From Streptomyces montanisoli (GTDB lineage: Bacteria; Actinomycetota; Actinomycetes; Streptomycetales; Streptomycetaceae): a stretch of DNA of 64,000 bases. The stretch is from the NCBI RefSeq assembly GCF_017813245.1, contig NZ_JAGIQL010000011.1, positions 1 to 64,000 on the forward strand. The letters run 5' to 3'. Made by a program: the position numbers and the translations under genes. The stretch's first letter is position 1; each line of letters opens with the position of its first letter. Shown piece after piece: positions 34,563 through 43,632 of the stretch. The notes under the pieces were generated by a model, which saw nothing but the letters and a program-made list of their open reading frames with translations, had not been told where the DNA came from and searched no databases.

Positions 34563-37532
34563 ATGAGCCTCACGTACACAGCCGGTTCACTGGTCGCCGC
34601 GCGCGGCCGCGAGTGGGTCGTGCTGCCCGAGAGCGCGGCCGACATGCTGGTGCTGCGCCCGCTGGGCGGGAGCGAGGACGACATCGCGGCCGTGTTCCCC
34701 GCGTTCGAGGACGTGCGCCCCGCCGAGTTCGCCGCGCCGAGCCCTGCCGACCTCGGCGACCAGGGCGCGGCGGGCCTGCTGCGCACCGCGCTGCGCGTCG
34801 GGTTCCGGTCGGGCGCGGGCCCGTTCCGCTCGCTCGCGTCGATCGCCGTGGAACCCCGCGCCTACCAGCTCGTCCCGCTGCTGATGGCGCTGCGGCAGCG
34901 CACCGTGCGGCTGCTGATCTCGGACGACGTCGGCATCGGCAAGACGGTCGAGGCGGGCCTCATCGCGAAGGAGCTGCTCGCGCAGGGCGAGGCGACCAGG
35001 CTGGCCGTGCTGTGCGCCCCGGCGCTGGCCGAGCAGTGGCAGGGCGAACTGCGGGAGAAGTTCGGCATCGACGCCGAACTCGTGCTGGCCTCCACGGTGT
35101 CCCGCCTCGAGCGCGCCCTTGAGCTGGGCCAGTCGCTGTTCGACAGGCATCCGTTCACCATCATCTCGACGGACTTCATCAAGTCGACCCGCCACCGCGA
35201 GGACTTCGTCAAGAACTGCCCCGATCTCGTGATCGTCGACGAGGCGCACACCTGCGTCGCCGCCGACGACGCGCGGGGCCAGGCGTCGTCCTCGACGCAC
35301 CAGCTCCGCTACGAGCTGCTGCGCAAGGTCGCCGCCGACACCGACCGCCACCTGCTGCTGCTGACCGCGACCCCGCACTCCGGCAAGGAGTCCGCCTTCC
35401 GCAATTTGCTCGGCCTCATCCGGCCGGAGCTCGCGACGCTCGACCTGGAGGCCCCGGCGGGCCGCGCCAGGCTCGCCGAGCACTTCGTGGCCCGCAAGCG
35501 CGCCGATGTCCGCTCCTATCTGACCAGGGAGGACGGCCTCGCCGATGACTCCCTGGCCGAGCGCACGGCCTTCCCCTCCGACCGGTGGACGAAGGACGAG
35601 CCGTACAAGCTGACGCCCGCCTACCGCGCGCTGCTCGACGACGCCATCGCCTACGCCAGGGACCGTGTGCACGCGGCCGGGGAGCAGGGCGGGCGGGAGG
35701 CGCGTATCGCCTGGTGGTCGGTGATCGCACTGCTGCGTTCGATGGTCTCCTCTCCCGCTGCCGCCGCGCAGACGCTGAAGACCCGTTCCGAGTCGGCCGC
35801 CGCACGCACCGCGCACGAGGCGGACGTGCTGGGCGCCCCGGTGGCGGCCGACTCCGCGGACAACGACCGCCTTGAGGGCATGGACGTGGCTCCCGGCGCC
35901 GCCGAGAGCGAGGACGCGGGCGCCCGGCTGCTCGAACTCGCCGAGCGGGCCGGGCAGCTCACCGGTCCCGCGCAGGACGCCAAGCTGAAGGCGCTCACCC
36001 GGCACCTCAAGGGCCTGATCGCCGACGGCTACCATCCGATCGTCTTCTGCCGCTACATCCCGACCGCCGAGTACCTGCTTGCGCAGCTCGACGGCAAGCT
36101 CGGCAAGAAGACGAAGATCGCCGCCGTGACCGGCACGCTCTCCCCGCAGCAGCGCCTGGAGCGCGTCGAGCAGCTCGGCGCCGCGTCGGCCGAGGAGGCC
36201 GGGGACCAGGCCGTGCGCCGGGTGCTGATCGCCACCGACTGCCTCTCCGAGGGCGTCAACCTCCAGCACCACTTCGACGCCGTCGTCCACTATGACCTGG
36301 CCTGGAACCCGACCCGCCACGACCAGCGCGAGGGCCGCGTCGACCGCTACGGGCAAAAGCGCGACCAGGTACGCGTCATCACCATGTTCGGCGAGGACAA
36401 CGGCATCGACGGCAAGGTCCTTGAGGTGCTGTTCGCCAAGCACCGGCAGATCCTCAAGGACCTCGGCATTTCCGTCTCCGTGCCCGACGAGACGGCGTCC
36501 GGCGTGACCGACGCCGTGGTGGAGTGGCTGCTGCTGCACGGACGGCAGGGCAGCCAGGAGTCCCTGTTCGAACTCGAAGGCCATCAGGAGTCGTTCGACC
36601 GGATCGAGCGCGAGTGGAGCTCGGCGGCCGAACGGGAGAAGACGTCGCGCTCCAAGTACGCCCAGCGCGCGATCCACCCGGAGGAGGTGGCCCGCGAGGT
36701 CGCCGCCGTACGCGAGGCTCTCGGCGGCGCCGGCGAGGTGCGCGGATTCGCCCTGGAGGCGCTGCGCGACCTGGACGCGCTGGTACGCGACCCGCGCGAC
36801 GGCAGCGGCGACTTCACCGCCCAGGTCGGCGGCACCCCGGCCGGGCTGCGCGACGCGCTCGCCGCCACCCTCGGCGGCCGGCTCGTCGAGGAGGACCGCG
36901 AGATCCCGTTCCGAGCCAACCCGGCGATCGGCCGCGGCGAGGCCGCGCTGGTACGCACGGACCCGGCGGTCGGCGCGATCGCCTCCTACGTCCTCGACTC
37001 GGCGCTCGACGCCGACTCCCCCGGCCCCCGCCCGGCCCGCCGCTGCGGCGTGGTGACCACGGACGCGGTCGCCATCCGCACCACGCTCCTGCTGGTCCGC
37101 TACCGCTTCCACCTCACCCTGCCCTCCCGCACGGGCGAGCGGCAGCTCGTCGCGGAGGACGCACGACTGCTGGCCTACGAGGGCACCCCGTCGCGCGCCC
37201 GCTGGCTGGACGACGGCGCGGCAGCCGCCCTCCTCGCGGCCCGCGCCACCGCCAACACGCACGAGCAGCTCGCACGCAACCAGATCACCCGCGCCCTGGA
37301 CGGCCTGCTCGACCTCGCCGAGCACCTCACCGCATACGGCACGGAACTGGCCGCCGAACTCGACGCGTCGCACCGCCGGGTACGCAAGGCGAACGAGGAG
37401 ATCGTCCGCGGCCTGAAGGTCGTCCCCCAGGAGCCCGCCGACATCCTCGGCGTGTACGTCTACCTGCCGCAGCAACCCGCCGCCGCCACCACCTCAGCCC
37501 CCGTCTCTACCGCCTCCGGAGCCGAAGCCTGA
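34563..37532 (+). CDS. SNF2/RapA-type helicase (DrmD-like)
   Basis: A 989-residue superfamily 2 ATPase. The N-terminal region (about 1-95) is followed by YQLVPLLMAL and the Walker A box DDVGIGKT (Lys127), a DEAH box VIVDEAHTC (226-229), a TATPHSGK motif III, and a C-terminal helicase half with ATDCLSEGVNLQ and REGRVDRYGQ (about 590). This is the SNF2/RapA pattern, close in layout to DrmD of class 1 DISARM. The C-terminal third is likely a partner-binding domain. It lies 18 bp after the kinase-helicase gene with a GAGAG ribosome site, and its stop overlaps the methyltransferase start (TGATG), so the three are one operon. Confidence 0.9.
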   Translation: MSLTYTAGSLVAARGREWVVLPESAADMLVLRPLGGSEDDIAAVFPAFEDVRPAEFAAPSPADLGDQGAAGLLRTALRVGFRSGAGPFRSLASIAVEPRAYQLVPLLMALRQRTVRLLISDDVGIGKTVEAGLIAKELLAQGEATRLAVLCAPALAEQWQGELREKFGIDAELVLASTVSRLERALELGQSLFDRHPFTIISTDFIKSTRHREDFVKNCPDLVIVDEAHTCVAADDARGQASSSTHQLRYELLRKVAADTDRHLLLLTATPHSGKESAFRNLLGLIRPELATLDLEAPAGRARLAEHFVARKRADVRSYLTREDGLADDSLAERTAFPSDRWTKDEPYKLTPAYRALLDDAIAYARDRVHAAGEQGGREARIAWWSVIALLRSMVSSPAAAAQTLKTRSESAAARTAHEADVLGAPVAADSADNDRLEGMDVAPGAAESEDAGARLLELAERAGQLTGPAQDAKLKALTRHLKGLIADGYHPIVFCRYIPTAEYLLAQLDGKLGKKTKIAAVTGTLSPQQRLERVEQLGAASAEEAGDQAVRRVLIATDCLSEGVNLQHHFDAVVHYDLAWNPTRHDQREGRVDRYGQKRDQVRVITMFGEDNGIDGKVLEVLFAKHRQILKDLGISVSVPDETASGVTDAVVEWLLLHGRQGSQESLFELEGHQESFDRIEREWSSAAEREKTSRSKYAQRAIHPEEVAREVAAVREALGGAGEVRGFALEALRDLDALVRDPRDGSGDFTAQVGGTPAGLRDALAATLGGRLVEEDREIPFRANPAIGRGEAALVRTDPAVGAIASYVLDSALDADSPGPRPARRCGVVTTDAVAIRTTLLLVRYRFHLTLPSRTGERQLVAEDARLLAYEGTPSRARWLDDGAAAALLAARATANTHEQLARNQITRALDGLLDLAEHLTAYGTELAAELDASHRRVRKANEEIVRGLKVVPQEPADILGVYVYLPQQPAAATTSAPVSTASGAEA

Positions 37533-40500
37533 TGCCCGCCGCCACCCGCACCGCCCTGGCCTTCACCGCCGTCACCCCGGTGGGCGGGCTGCTCCCCGCC
37601 GACATGCTGCTGCGCATCGCCGAGGCGCGGAACCTGCCGGGCACCAAGCCCGCCGACTACGGCCTGCCCGCGTCGGTCCCGGTGCGTGACGAGGCCGAGC
37701 GCGCCTGGGAGTACCTCAAGCCGCTCTGGCGCGACCTGCGCGCCGCCCTGCCCGCCGACCCGGCGACGGGTGCGCCCGCCGCCGACCCCACGGGCCGGGC
37801 CGGCACCGACTGGCTCGCCCAGCTCTTCCGCAAGCTGGACTTCGGCGCGCTCACCGAGGTCGGCCCGGCGGGCATCCCCGCCGACTCCGACCCTGACAAA
37901 GCGTTCCCGGTCTCCCACCGGCACGGGGCGGCCCTGGTCCACCTGATCCCCTGGAACCAGGAGCTCGACAAGCGCCCGGCCGCGGGCCAGGTCCCCGCGC
38001 AGTCCATGCTCCAGGACTGCCTCAACCGCACGGAGGCCCACCTGTGGGCGGTCCTCACCAACGGCCGCCGCCTGCGCCTGCTGCGCGACTCGTCGTCGTT
38101 CGCGACGGCCGCCTACGTCGAGTTCGACCTGGAGGCCCTCTTCGACGGCGAGCTGTTCAGCGAGTTCGTGCTGCTGTACTGCGTGCTGCACGCGTCGCGC
38201 TTCCAGGTCCCGGAAGGGGCGGCGGCGTCGGGGTGCTGGCTGGAGAAGTGGCGCGCCGAGGCCGTCACGTCGGGCGCCCGCGCCCTGGACCAGCTCCGCC
38301 TGGGCGTGCAGAACGCGCTCACCGCACTCGGCACCGGCTTCCTGCGCCACCCGGACAACGGCGCACTGCGCGAGAACACCGACCCGAAGGCCCTCAAGGA
38401 CGCGCTCCTCCGGCTCGTCTACCGCCTGCTGTTCGTCTTCGTCGCCGAGGACCGCGACGCCCTGCTCGACCCGGACGCCGACAAGCGGCAGCGCGAGGCG
38501 TACGAGCGCTACTTCTCCTCGGCGAGGCTGCGCGAACGCGCACGCCGCCGCCAGGGCACGGCCCACGGCGACCAGTACGCGGCGCTGCGCATCGTCCTCG
38601 ATGCCCTGGGGACGGAGGGCGGCCGCCCGGAGCTCGCCCTGCCCGGCCTGGGCGGCCTGTTCTCCACGACCGGGGCCGACGCGCCGCTGGACGGCCTGAA
38701 GCTGTCCAACGAGGCGCTGCTGACCGCCGTGCGCCACCTGGCGCAGGTACGCGACGCGGGCGCGCGCCGCTGGCGCTCGGTCGACTACCGCCACCTGGAC
38801 GCGGAGGAGCTGGGCTCGGTCTACGAGTCCCTGCTCGAACTGGAGCCGAAGCACTCCGCGACGGACCGCTCGTTCGAGCTGATCGAGGTGGCGGGCAACA
38901 GCCGGAAGACGACGGGCAGTTACTACACGCCGTCGTCGCTCATCGAGTGCTTGCTGGACACCACGCTCGACCCGGTGATCGACGACGCGGTCAAGCGCGG
39001 CGGCGAGCGCGCGGCGGAGGCGGGCCGCCCGGACCCCGCCGACGACATCGTCAACGAGCTGCTCTCCCTGACGGTCTGCGACCCGGCGTGCGGCTCGGGC
39101 CACTTCCTGGTCGCGTCGGCCCGCCGTATCGCCAAGCGGGTGGCGTCGGTGCGGGAGCGCAACCCGGAGCCGACGGTGGACGCGGTGCGGCACGCGCTGC
39201 ACGAGGTGGTCGCGCGCTGCGTCTACGGCGTTGACCTCAACCCGATGGCGGTGGATCTGGCGAAGGTCTCGCTGTGGCTGGAGGCCCTTGAGCCGGGCAA
39301 GCCGCTGGGCTTCCTGGACGCGCACGTGAAGCACGGCAACGGGCTGATCGGCGCGACGCCAAAGCTGCTGGCGGGCGGCGTGCCGGACGACGCGTTCAAG
39401 CCGATCGAGGGCGACGACAGGAAGTACGCGGCCGGTCTGGTCAAGCGCAACAAGAAGCAGCGCAGCGGCCAGGACGAGCTGCTGTTCGACACCGAGCCGC
39501 TGCCGGGCAACGACGCTTACGCCGCCGCGCTGAGCCGCATCACCGCCGCCCGCGCGGACCGCCTGGAGGACGTCCACGCGCAGGAACGCGAGTACCGCGC
39601 GTACGTCGAGTCGAGCGCGTACGTCCAGGACCTGCACGCGGCGGACGCCTGGTGCGCGGCGTTCGTCTGGCCCAAGCAGCCGGGCGCCCCAGAGGCCCCG
39701 ACGGACCAGGTCTTCCGCGCGCTGCGCGGCCGTGACCAGTCGGCTGCGCCGGATGCCACGCACGCCGAGATTCTGCGGCTGCGGGACCAGTACCGGTTCT
39801 TCCACTGGCACTTGGAGTACCCGGAGGTCTTCTCGGTCCCGGAATCGGGGGCGGGCGTGCAGCCGGGGACGGGTTGGGCCGGCGGGTTCGACGCGGTGGT
39901 TGGTAACCCGCCGTGGGAGCACCTTGAGCTCAAAGAACAGGAGTTCTTTGCCGCCCGGTCTCCGGAGATCGCTGAGGCGGCTGGAGCCCGCCGAAAGAAA
40001 CTTGTCGCCCGACTCATCACTGACAACTCAGTTCTCTATCGCATGTACCAGGACGCCAAGCGCGAGATCGACGGAACTCGGCACTTCGCTAGCACTTCCG
40101 GGCTTTATCCCCTTTGCGGTCGAGGGCGAATCAAAACTGATGCTGTTTTCGCAGAACAGGATCGGCGCCTTGGAGCGCCGCGCGGGCGCATTGGCCTTAT
40201 CCTGCCGACCGGAATCGCGACGGACGCGACGACACAATTCTTCTTCAAGGACTTGATTCGGCGAAAGAATCTCGCAGCGCTTTTCGACTTCGAGAACCGC
40301 AGCGCCATTTTCCCTGCCGTCGATTCCCGCATGAAGTTCTGCATACTCTCCCTGACCGGCCCTCAAGTCCCTGAACTAGCCGCCCGCTTCGGTTTCTTCC
40401 TGCATGACCCCGCCGAGTTGGTCGACCCAGATAAGACTTTCCCCCTCAAACCAGAAGAGATCATCCTTCTTAATCCTAATACTGGAACTTGTCCGATTTT

Positions 40501-41632
40501 TCGGTCTCGCCGAGACGCGGAGATCACCATCGGCATTTATCGGAGAATCGCAGTATTCGTCAACGAGAAGAAGGAAGAAGACGGAAATCCTTGGGGCGCA
40601 AGCTTCATGCAGGGTCTTTTTAATATGACCAGTGACTCGCATCTTTTTCGCCCTTCCGCCCAGAATGGCGAGACCCTCGATGATATGCTGAGGCATGGCT
40701 GGCACCTAGACGGAAATATTCTCGTACGCGGCAATGAGCGACTCCTGCCGCTTTATGAAGCGAAAATGCTCCACCACTACGATCATCGCTGGGCCACTTA
40801 CACGGATGACGACTCCGTGCAGGACATCAGCCTGGGCGAGAAGCAGGAATCGCACACTTTCCCACTGCCGCGTTACTGGGTGCCAGAGAACGACACCCCC
40901 ACAGGGAAGATCAACGCGGACGGCCGGGCGGTCATGGACCCGGGGGTCACATCTCGCCTCGGCAGTAAGGGCTGGACTCGCCAATGGCTACTTGGATTCC
41001 GTAAAATTTGCCGAGCCACAGACGAACGCACCGGGATCACCTTTGCATCTCCCATTGGGGGGTTCGGCGACTCTGCAAACCTCTTGATTCCGGGCAAAAC
41101 AAACTTCCCGGAATTGCTATATTGCAACACCACCGCGCTAATCCTCGACTATGTACTACGCCAGAAGCTTGGAGGTACCAATCTGAACTTCTTCCAATTC
41201 GAGCAGCTACCCCTCCTGAGTCCGAGCCAGGTAATTCGTCACGCAGCGCTGATCACCCCCCGCGTGCTCGAGCTCTCCTATACTGCAGAAGATATGGCAC
41301 CCTTTGCACGGGACCTGACCGACACCGGAACCCCCTTCCGTTGGGACGAAGCCCGACGAGCCGTTATCCGCGCCGAACTCGACGCCCTCTTCTTTCACCT
41401 TTACGGCGTCAGCCGCGACGAGACGTCCTACATTCTCGACACGTTCCCCATTGTGAAACGCAAAGACGAAGCAGAATACGGCACCTACCGCACCAAGGAA
41501 CTAATCCTCGCCGAGTACGACCGCATGGCCGCCGCTGGCCTGACGTTGGAGACGCCTCTCACCGAGGGCGAGTCCGGCACCTATCGCTCAACCCTCACCC
41601 CGCCCCCTGGCCAGGGCCCCCGCCATAGCTAA
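37532..41632 (+). CDS. N6-adenine-specific DNA methyltransferase (DrmMI/PglX/type IIG-like)
   Basis: A 1366-residue protein. An N-terminal alpha-rich region (1-470, type IIG/Eco57I-like) precedes SYYTPSSLIECLL, then SAM motif I DPACGSGHF (517-525), a NPM-containing strand (DLNPMAVDLAKVSLWLE), and catalytic NPPW (792-795), all diagnostic of gamma-type N6-adenine methylases. The C-terminal 550 residues should hold the target-recognition domain. Directly after NPPW (from about 39930) the DNA becomes visibly richer in A/T with many TTT, CTT, AAA and ATT codons, unlike the first half, consistent with exchange of the specificity region. No nuclease motif PD-(D/E)XK was found at the N-terminus. It probably marks host DNA as self. 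Confidence 0.9.
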   Translation: MPAATRTALAFTAVTPVGGLLPADMLLRIAEARNLPGTKPADYGLPASVPVRDEAERAWEYLKPLWRDLRAALPADPATGAPAADPTGRAGTDWLAQLFRKLDFGALTEVGPAGIPADSDPDKAFPVSHRHGAALVHLIPWNQELDKRPAAGQVPAQSMLQDCLNRTEAHLWAVLTNGRRLRLLRDSSSFATAAYVEFDLEALFDGELFSEFVLLYCVLHASRFQVPEGAAASGCWLEKWRAEAVTSGARALDQLRLGVQNALTALGTGFLRHPDNGALRENTDPKALKDALLRLVYRLLFVFVAEDRDALLDPDADKRQREAYERYFSSARLRERARRRQGTAHGDQYAALRIVLDALGTEGGRPELALPGLGGLFSTTGADAPLDGLKLSNEALLTAVRHLAQVRDAGARRWRSVDYRHLDAEELGSVYESLLELEPKHSATDRSFELIEVAGNSRKTTGSYYTPSSLIECLLDTTLDPVIDDAVKRGGERAAEAGRPDPADDIVNELLSLTVCDPACGSGHFLVASARRIAKRVASVRERNPEPTVDAVRHALHEVVARCVYGVDLNPMAVDLAKVSLWLEALEPGKPLGFLDAHVKHGNGLIGATPKLLAGGVPDDAFKPIEGDDRKYAAGLVKRNKKQRSGQDELLFDTEPLPGNDAYAAALSRITAARADRLEDVHAQEREYRAYVESSAYVQDLHAADAWCAAFVWPKQPGAPEAPTDQVFRALRGRDQSAAPDATHAEILRLRDQYRFFHWHLEYPEVFSVPESGAGVQPGTGWAGGFDAVVGNPPWEHLELKEQEFFAARSPEIAEAAGARRKKLVARLITDNSVLYRMYQDAKREIDGTRHFASTSGLYPLCGRGRIKTDAVFAEQDRRLGAPRGRIGLILPTGIATDATTQFFFKDLIRRKNLAALFDFENRSAIFPAVDSRMKFCILSLTGPQVPELAARFGFFLHDPAELVDPDKTFPLKPEEIILLNPNTGTCPIFRSRRDAEITIGIYRRIAVFVNEKKEEDGNPWGASFMQGLFNMTSDSHLFRPSAQNGETLDDMLRHGWHLDGNILVRGNERLLPLYEAKMLHHYDHRWATYTDDDSVQDISLGEKQESHTFPLPRYWVPENDTPTGKINADGRAVMDPGVTSRLGSKGWTRQWLLGFRKICRATDERTGITFASPIGGFGDSANLLIPGKTNFPELLYCNTTALILDYVLRQKLGGTNLNFFQFEQLPLLSPSQVIRHAALITPRVLELSYTAEDMAPFARDLTDTGTPFRWDEARRAVIRAELDALFFHLYGVSRDETSYILDTFPIVKRKDEAEYGTYRTKELILAEYDRMAAAGLTLETPLTEGESGTYRSTLTPPPGQGPRHS

Positions 41633-41762
41633 TCCGCTCACCCTGGATGACCGCAACAATGGCAGCCCAGGGGCCGAGCACAGTCAATCACCCCAGTAAG
41701 TCACCCATTTTCCTCCCGCACTCCCATCTCCCAAGCACGCAAATCACTTGAAGGAGCGGGTC
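41633..41762. other. Gap before the orphan defence-associated gene
   Basis: 130 bp with lower GC than most of the window and no hairpin I can see. AAGGAG ends 7 nt before ATG 41763. The gap is too long for tight coupling, so the downstream gene may have its own promoter. Confidence 0.4.
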
Positions 41763-43019
41763 ATGGACGACGAAATTCAGTTCATCAGCGACGGTGCCGG
41801 ATTGGCAGTCCTCGGGGACCCGACGACCGTCGAAAGCTTCCTCGCCTCCGAGGGCCTGCCATCGAAGGACCTGGGACTACGAAGACTCAAGTCTCTCTTC
41901 GGCACCGGGGCTGCACTCGAACAGGCGGGTTCCGAGATTGCCGCCAACTCCGGCCGTTGGGTGAAGCTGACTCCGAAATCGGCGAAGCTCGTCAAGAAGT
42001 ACGGTCTGCGGGAGAGCTCGAAGACCGGCTTCAGCACAGGCGTGGCGAAGGGGAAGAAGGGCCAGATCAGAGGGTTTGTTGAGTTTGCGAAGTCTCCCCG
42101 CTCGCTACTGACCAATCCTGCGGCCCTTGCCGGTGCCGCAGGGATCATGGCGCAGCTTGCGATGCAACAGACCATGGACGAGATCACCGACTATCTCGCC
42201 GTGATAGACGCGAAGCTCGACGACGTACTGCGCGCCCAGAAGGACGCGGCGTTGGCCCGCATGATTGCGGTCGGTTTCGTCATCGATGAGGCCTTGACCG
42301 TCCGCAAGGAGACAGGCCGGGTCGACGAGGTGACGTGGTCGAAGGTGCAGGCCCTGCCGACCGCGATCGCCGAGACGCAGGCCTACGCGCTGCGCCAACT
42401 CGACGCAATCGCTGAAAAGTTGGAACACACGACCAAAGTCGGCGATCTCGTCACGACGGCCAGGGAAGCCGAGTCCGTGGTGCGGGAGTGGCTTGCCGTG
42501 CTGGCTCGCTGCTTCCAGTTGCAGGACGGCATCGCCGTACTCGAACTCGATCGGGTGCTGGACGCATCCCCCGAGGAGCTGAACGGGCACAGACTCGGAC
42601 TGCGGGCGGCCCGCCAGGACCGGTTGGAACACATCTCGCGGAGCACCGAGCGTCTGCTCGCCAGAGTGGACGCAGCTACCGGTGCAGCCAACGCGAAGGT
42701 GCTGCTGCACCCGACCAAATCCCCGGCGGTCGTCAAGTCGAGCAACCTGGTCTCGACCGGCATCCACGACTTTCACGAGCGGCTCGGGATCGAATCCGGT
42801 CGCCAGTCGTCGGAAGCCCGGCGATGGGCGGACGCGGCCTCCGAAGCAAGGGTCAGGGCGCTTGAGACCGGAGCGAAGGGCGTTGGCGCCGCCAGGAGCC
42901 TCGGCAACGAGACCCTTGGCCGGGCCAGTTCGGTGAAGGACAAGCTGTCCAGCGGGATCGCCGAGCGGGCGCGTCGCGTGCGCGGCGACCAGGAAGACGC
43001 GCCGAAGAAGGCCGAGTAA
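41763..43019 (+). CDS. Unrecognised protein with one hydrophobic segment and coiled-coil-like helices
   Basis: A 418-residue protein starting MDDEIQFISDGAGLAVLGDP, with AAGGAG in front. Residues about 1-110 are a basic, Lys-rich mixed fold. A hydrophobic helix follows (NPAALAGAAGIMAQLAMQQ, about 123-141), then long charged helices (DEITDYLAVIDAKLDDVLRAQKDAAL and beyond) that look coiled-coil, and a Lys/Arg/Asp tail. I do not recognise the family. Position directly behind a helicase-methylase operon and the lower GC it shares with the methylase 3' half make a defence-linked effector or accessory role plausible, but this is inference. The convergent TetR gene starts 4 bp later. Confidence 0.7.
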   Translation: MDDEIQFISDGAGLAVLGDPTTVESFLASEGLPSKDLGLRRLKSLFGTGAALEQAGSEIAANSGRWVKLTPKSAKLVKKYGLRESSKTGFSTGVAKGKKGQIRGFVEFAKSPRSLLTNPAALAGAAGIMAQLAMQQTMDEITDYLAVIDAKLDDVLRAQKDAALARMIAVGFVIDEALTVRKETGRVDEVTWSKVQALPTAIAETQAYALRQLDAIAEKLEHTTKVGDLVTTAREAESVVREWLAVLARCFQLQDGIAVLELDRVLDASPEELNGHRLGLRAARQDRLEHISRSTERLLARVDAATGAANAKVLLHPTKSPAVVKSSNLVSTGIHDFHERLGIESGRQSSEARRWADAASEARVRALETGAKGVGAARSLGNETLGRASSVKDKLSSGIAERARRVRGDQEDAPKKAE

Positions 43020-43022
43020 GGG

Positions 43023-43550
43023 TCAGGGCTGGTCGCCCGCGAGGGCGATCGCGCGCGCCTCAGGAACTCCCAGCATCAGCAGGGTCGTGATCGTGGCCGC
43101 CCGGGCACCGAAGGTTCCGTTCGAGCGGGCGCTGTCCGCGATGGCGAACAGGACGCCGTAGGCAACCTGGCTCAGGATGCCCGCCAGCAGGTGCTGCGCG
43201 AACACGTCATTGTCCTGCCCCCGCTGCACGAGGTCGGCGAGGAGCTCGTCGACCGGCCCGAGCAGGCCGTGGATCGCCTCGCCGTACTCGCCACGGCGCA
43301 GCGCCAGCAGCACGCGGTACCGGTGCGCCACCGGCCAGACGCGGGCGACGAACTCGGCCCACGCCATGTCCGCTTCCGCGTCGGAGGCGTTGACTTCGGT
43401 GAGCACGGCGGTCATTTCGGCGACGGCCCGTTCCGTGAGCGTCCGAACCAGGTCGAGCCGCGAGGGGAAGTGGCCGTAGACCGTGCGTCGGACGACGCCG
43501 GCGGCGGAGGCGACATCACCCATTCCGGCGTCGGGGTTCTCTCCCAGCAC
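43023..43550 (-). CDS. TetR family regulator with short N-terminus
   Basis: A 175-residue regulator from GTG 43550. The HTH is recognisable (DVASAAGVVRRTVYGHFPSRLDLV), and the remainder is the all-helical ligand/dimer domain. TetR proteins normally have 10-20 more residues before this point forming helix 1 (an ILDAAL-type start). Upstream codons do not supply them, so helix 1 seems shortened or a start was lost. It is divergent from an epoxide hydrolase gene, with three copies of TGTGCAAC/GTTGCACA in between, so it should repress that gene and itself. Confidence 0.82.
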   Translation of the reverse strand: MLGENPDAGMGDVASAAGVVRRTVYGHFPSRLDLVRTLTERAVAEMTAVLTEVNASDAEADMAWAEFVARVWPVAHRYRVLLALRRGEYGEAIHGLLGPVDELLADLVQRGQDNDVFAQHLLAGILSQVAYGVLFAIADSARSNGTFGARAATITTLLMLGVPEARAIALAGDQP

Positions 43551-43557
43551 GTCGAGG

Positions 43558-43592
43558 TGTGCAACGCAGTAGGTTGCACAGCAGTGTGCAAC
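43558..43592. promoter_or_regulatory. TetR operator cluster, three TGTGCAAC half-sites
   Basis: Half-sites at 43558-43565 (TGTGCAAC), 43573-43580 (GTTGCACA) and 43585-43592 (TGTGCAAC). The last two form a perfect 20-bp palindrome with a 4-bp centre; the first two form another with a 7-bp centre. They lie between the divergent TetR and epoxide hydrolase starts. Confidence 0.8.
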
Positions 43593-43632
43593 GAAGGGTT
43601 GCGCCGCGCCTCAAAGCTCAGAGGAGATGGCC

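Noticed and set aside
36524..37531. Long upstream extension of the methylase frame into the SNF2 helicase gene
   Set aside because: The added 336 residues are Arg/Pro/Gly-rich shadow sequence of the helicase; ATG 37532 overlapping the helicase stop is the natural start.
28122..41632. Naming the operon as BREX/Pgl
   Set aside because: A kinase and a PglX-like methylase are present, but there is no PglZ alkaline-phosphatase-like gene, no BrxC/PglY ATPase and no Lon-like gene.
28122..41632. Naming the operon as class 1 DISARM
   Set aside because: The SNF2 helicase and methylase fit, but no phospholipase-D-like DrmC or separate DrmB is seen, and the kinase fusion is not part of DISARM as I know it.
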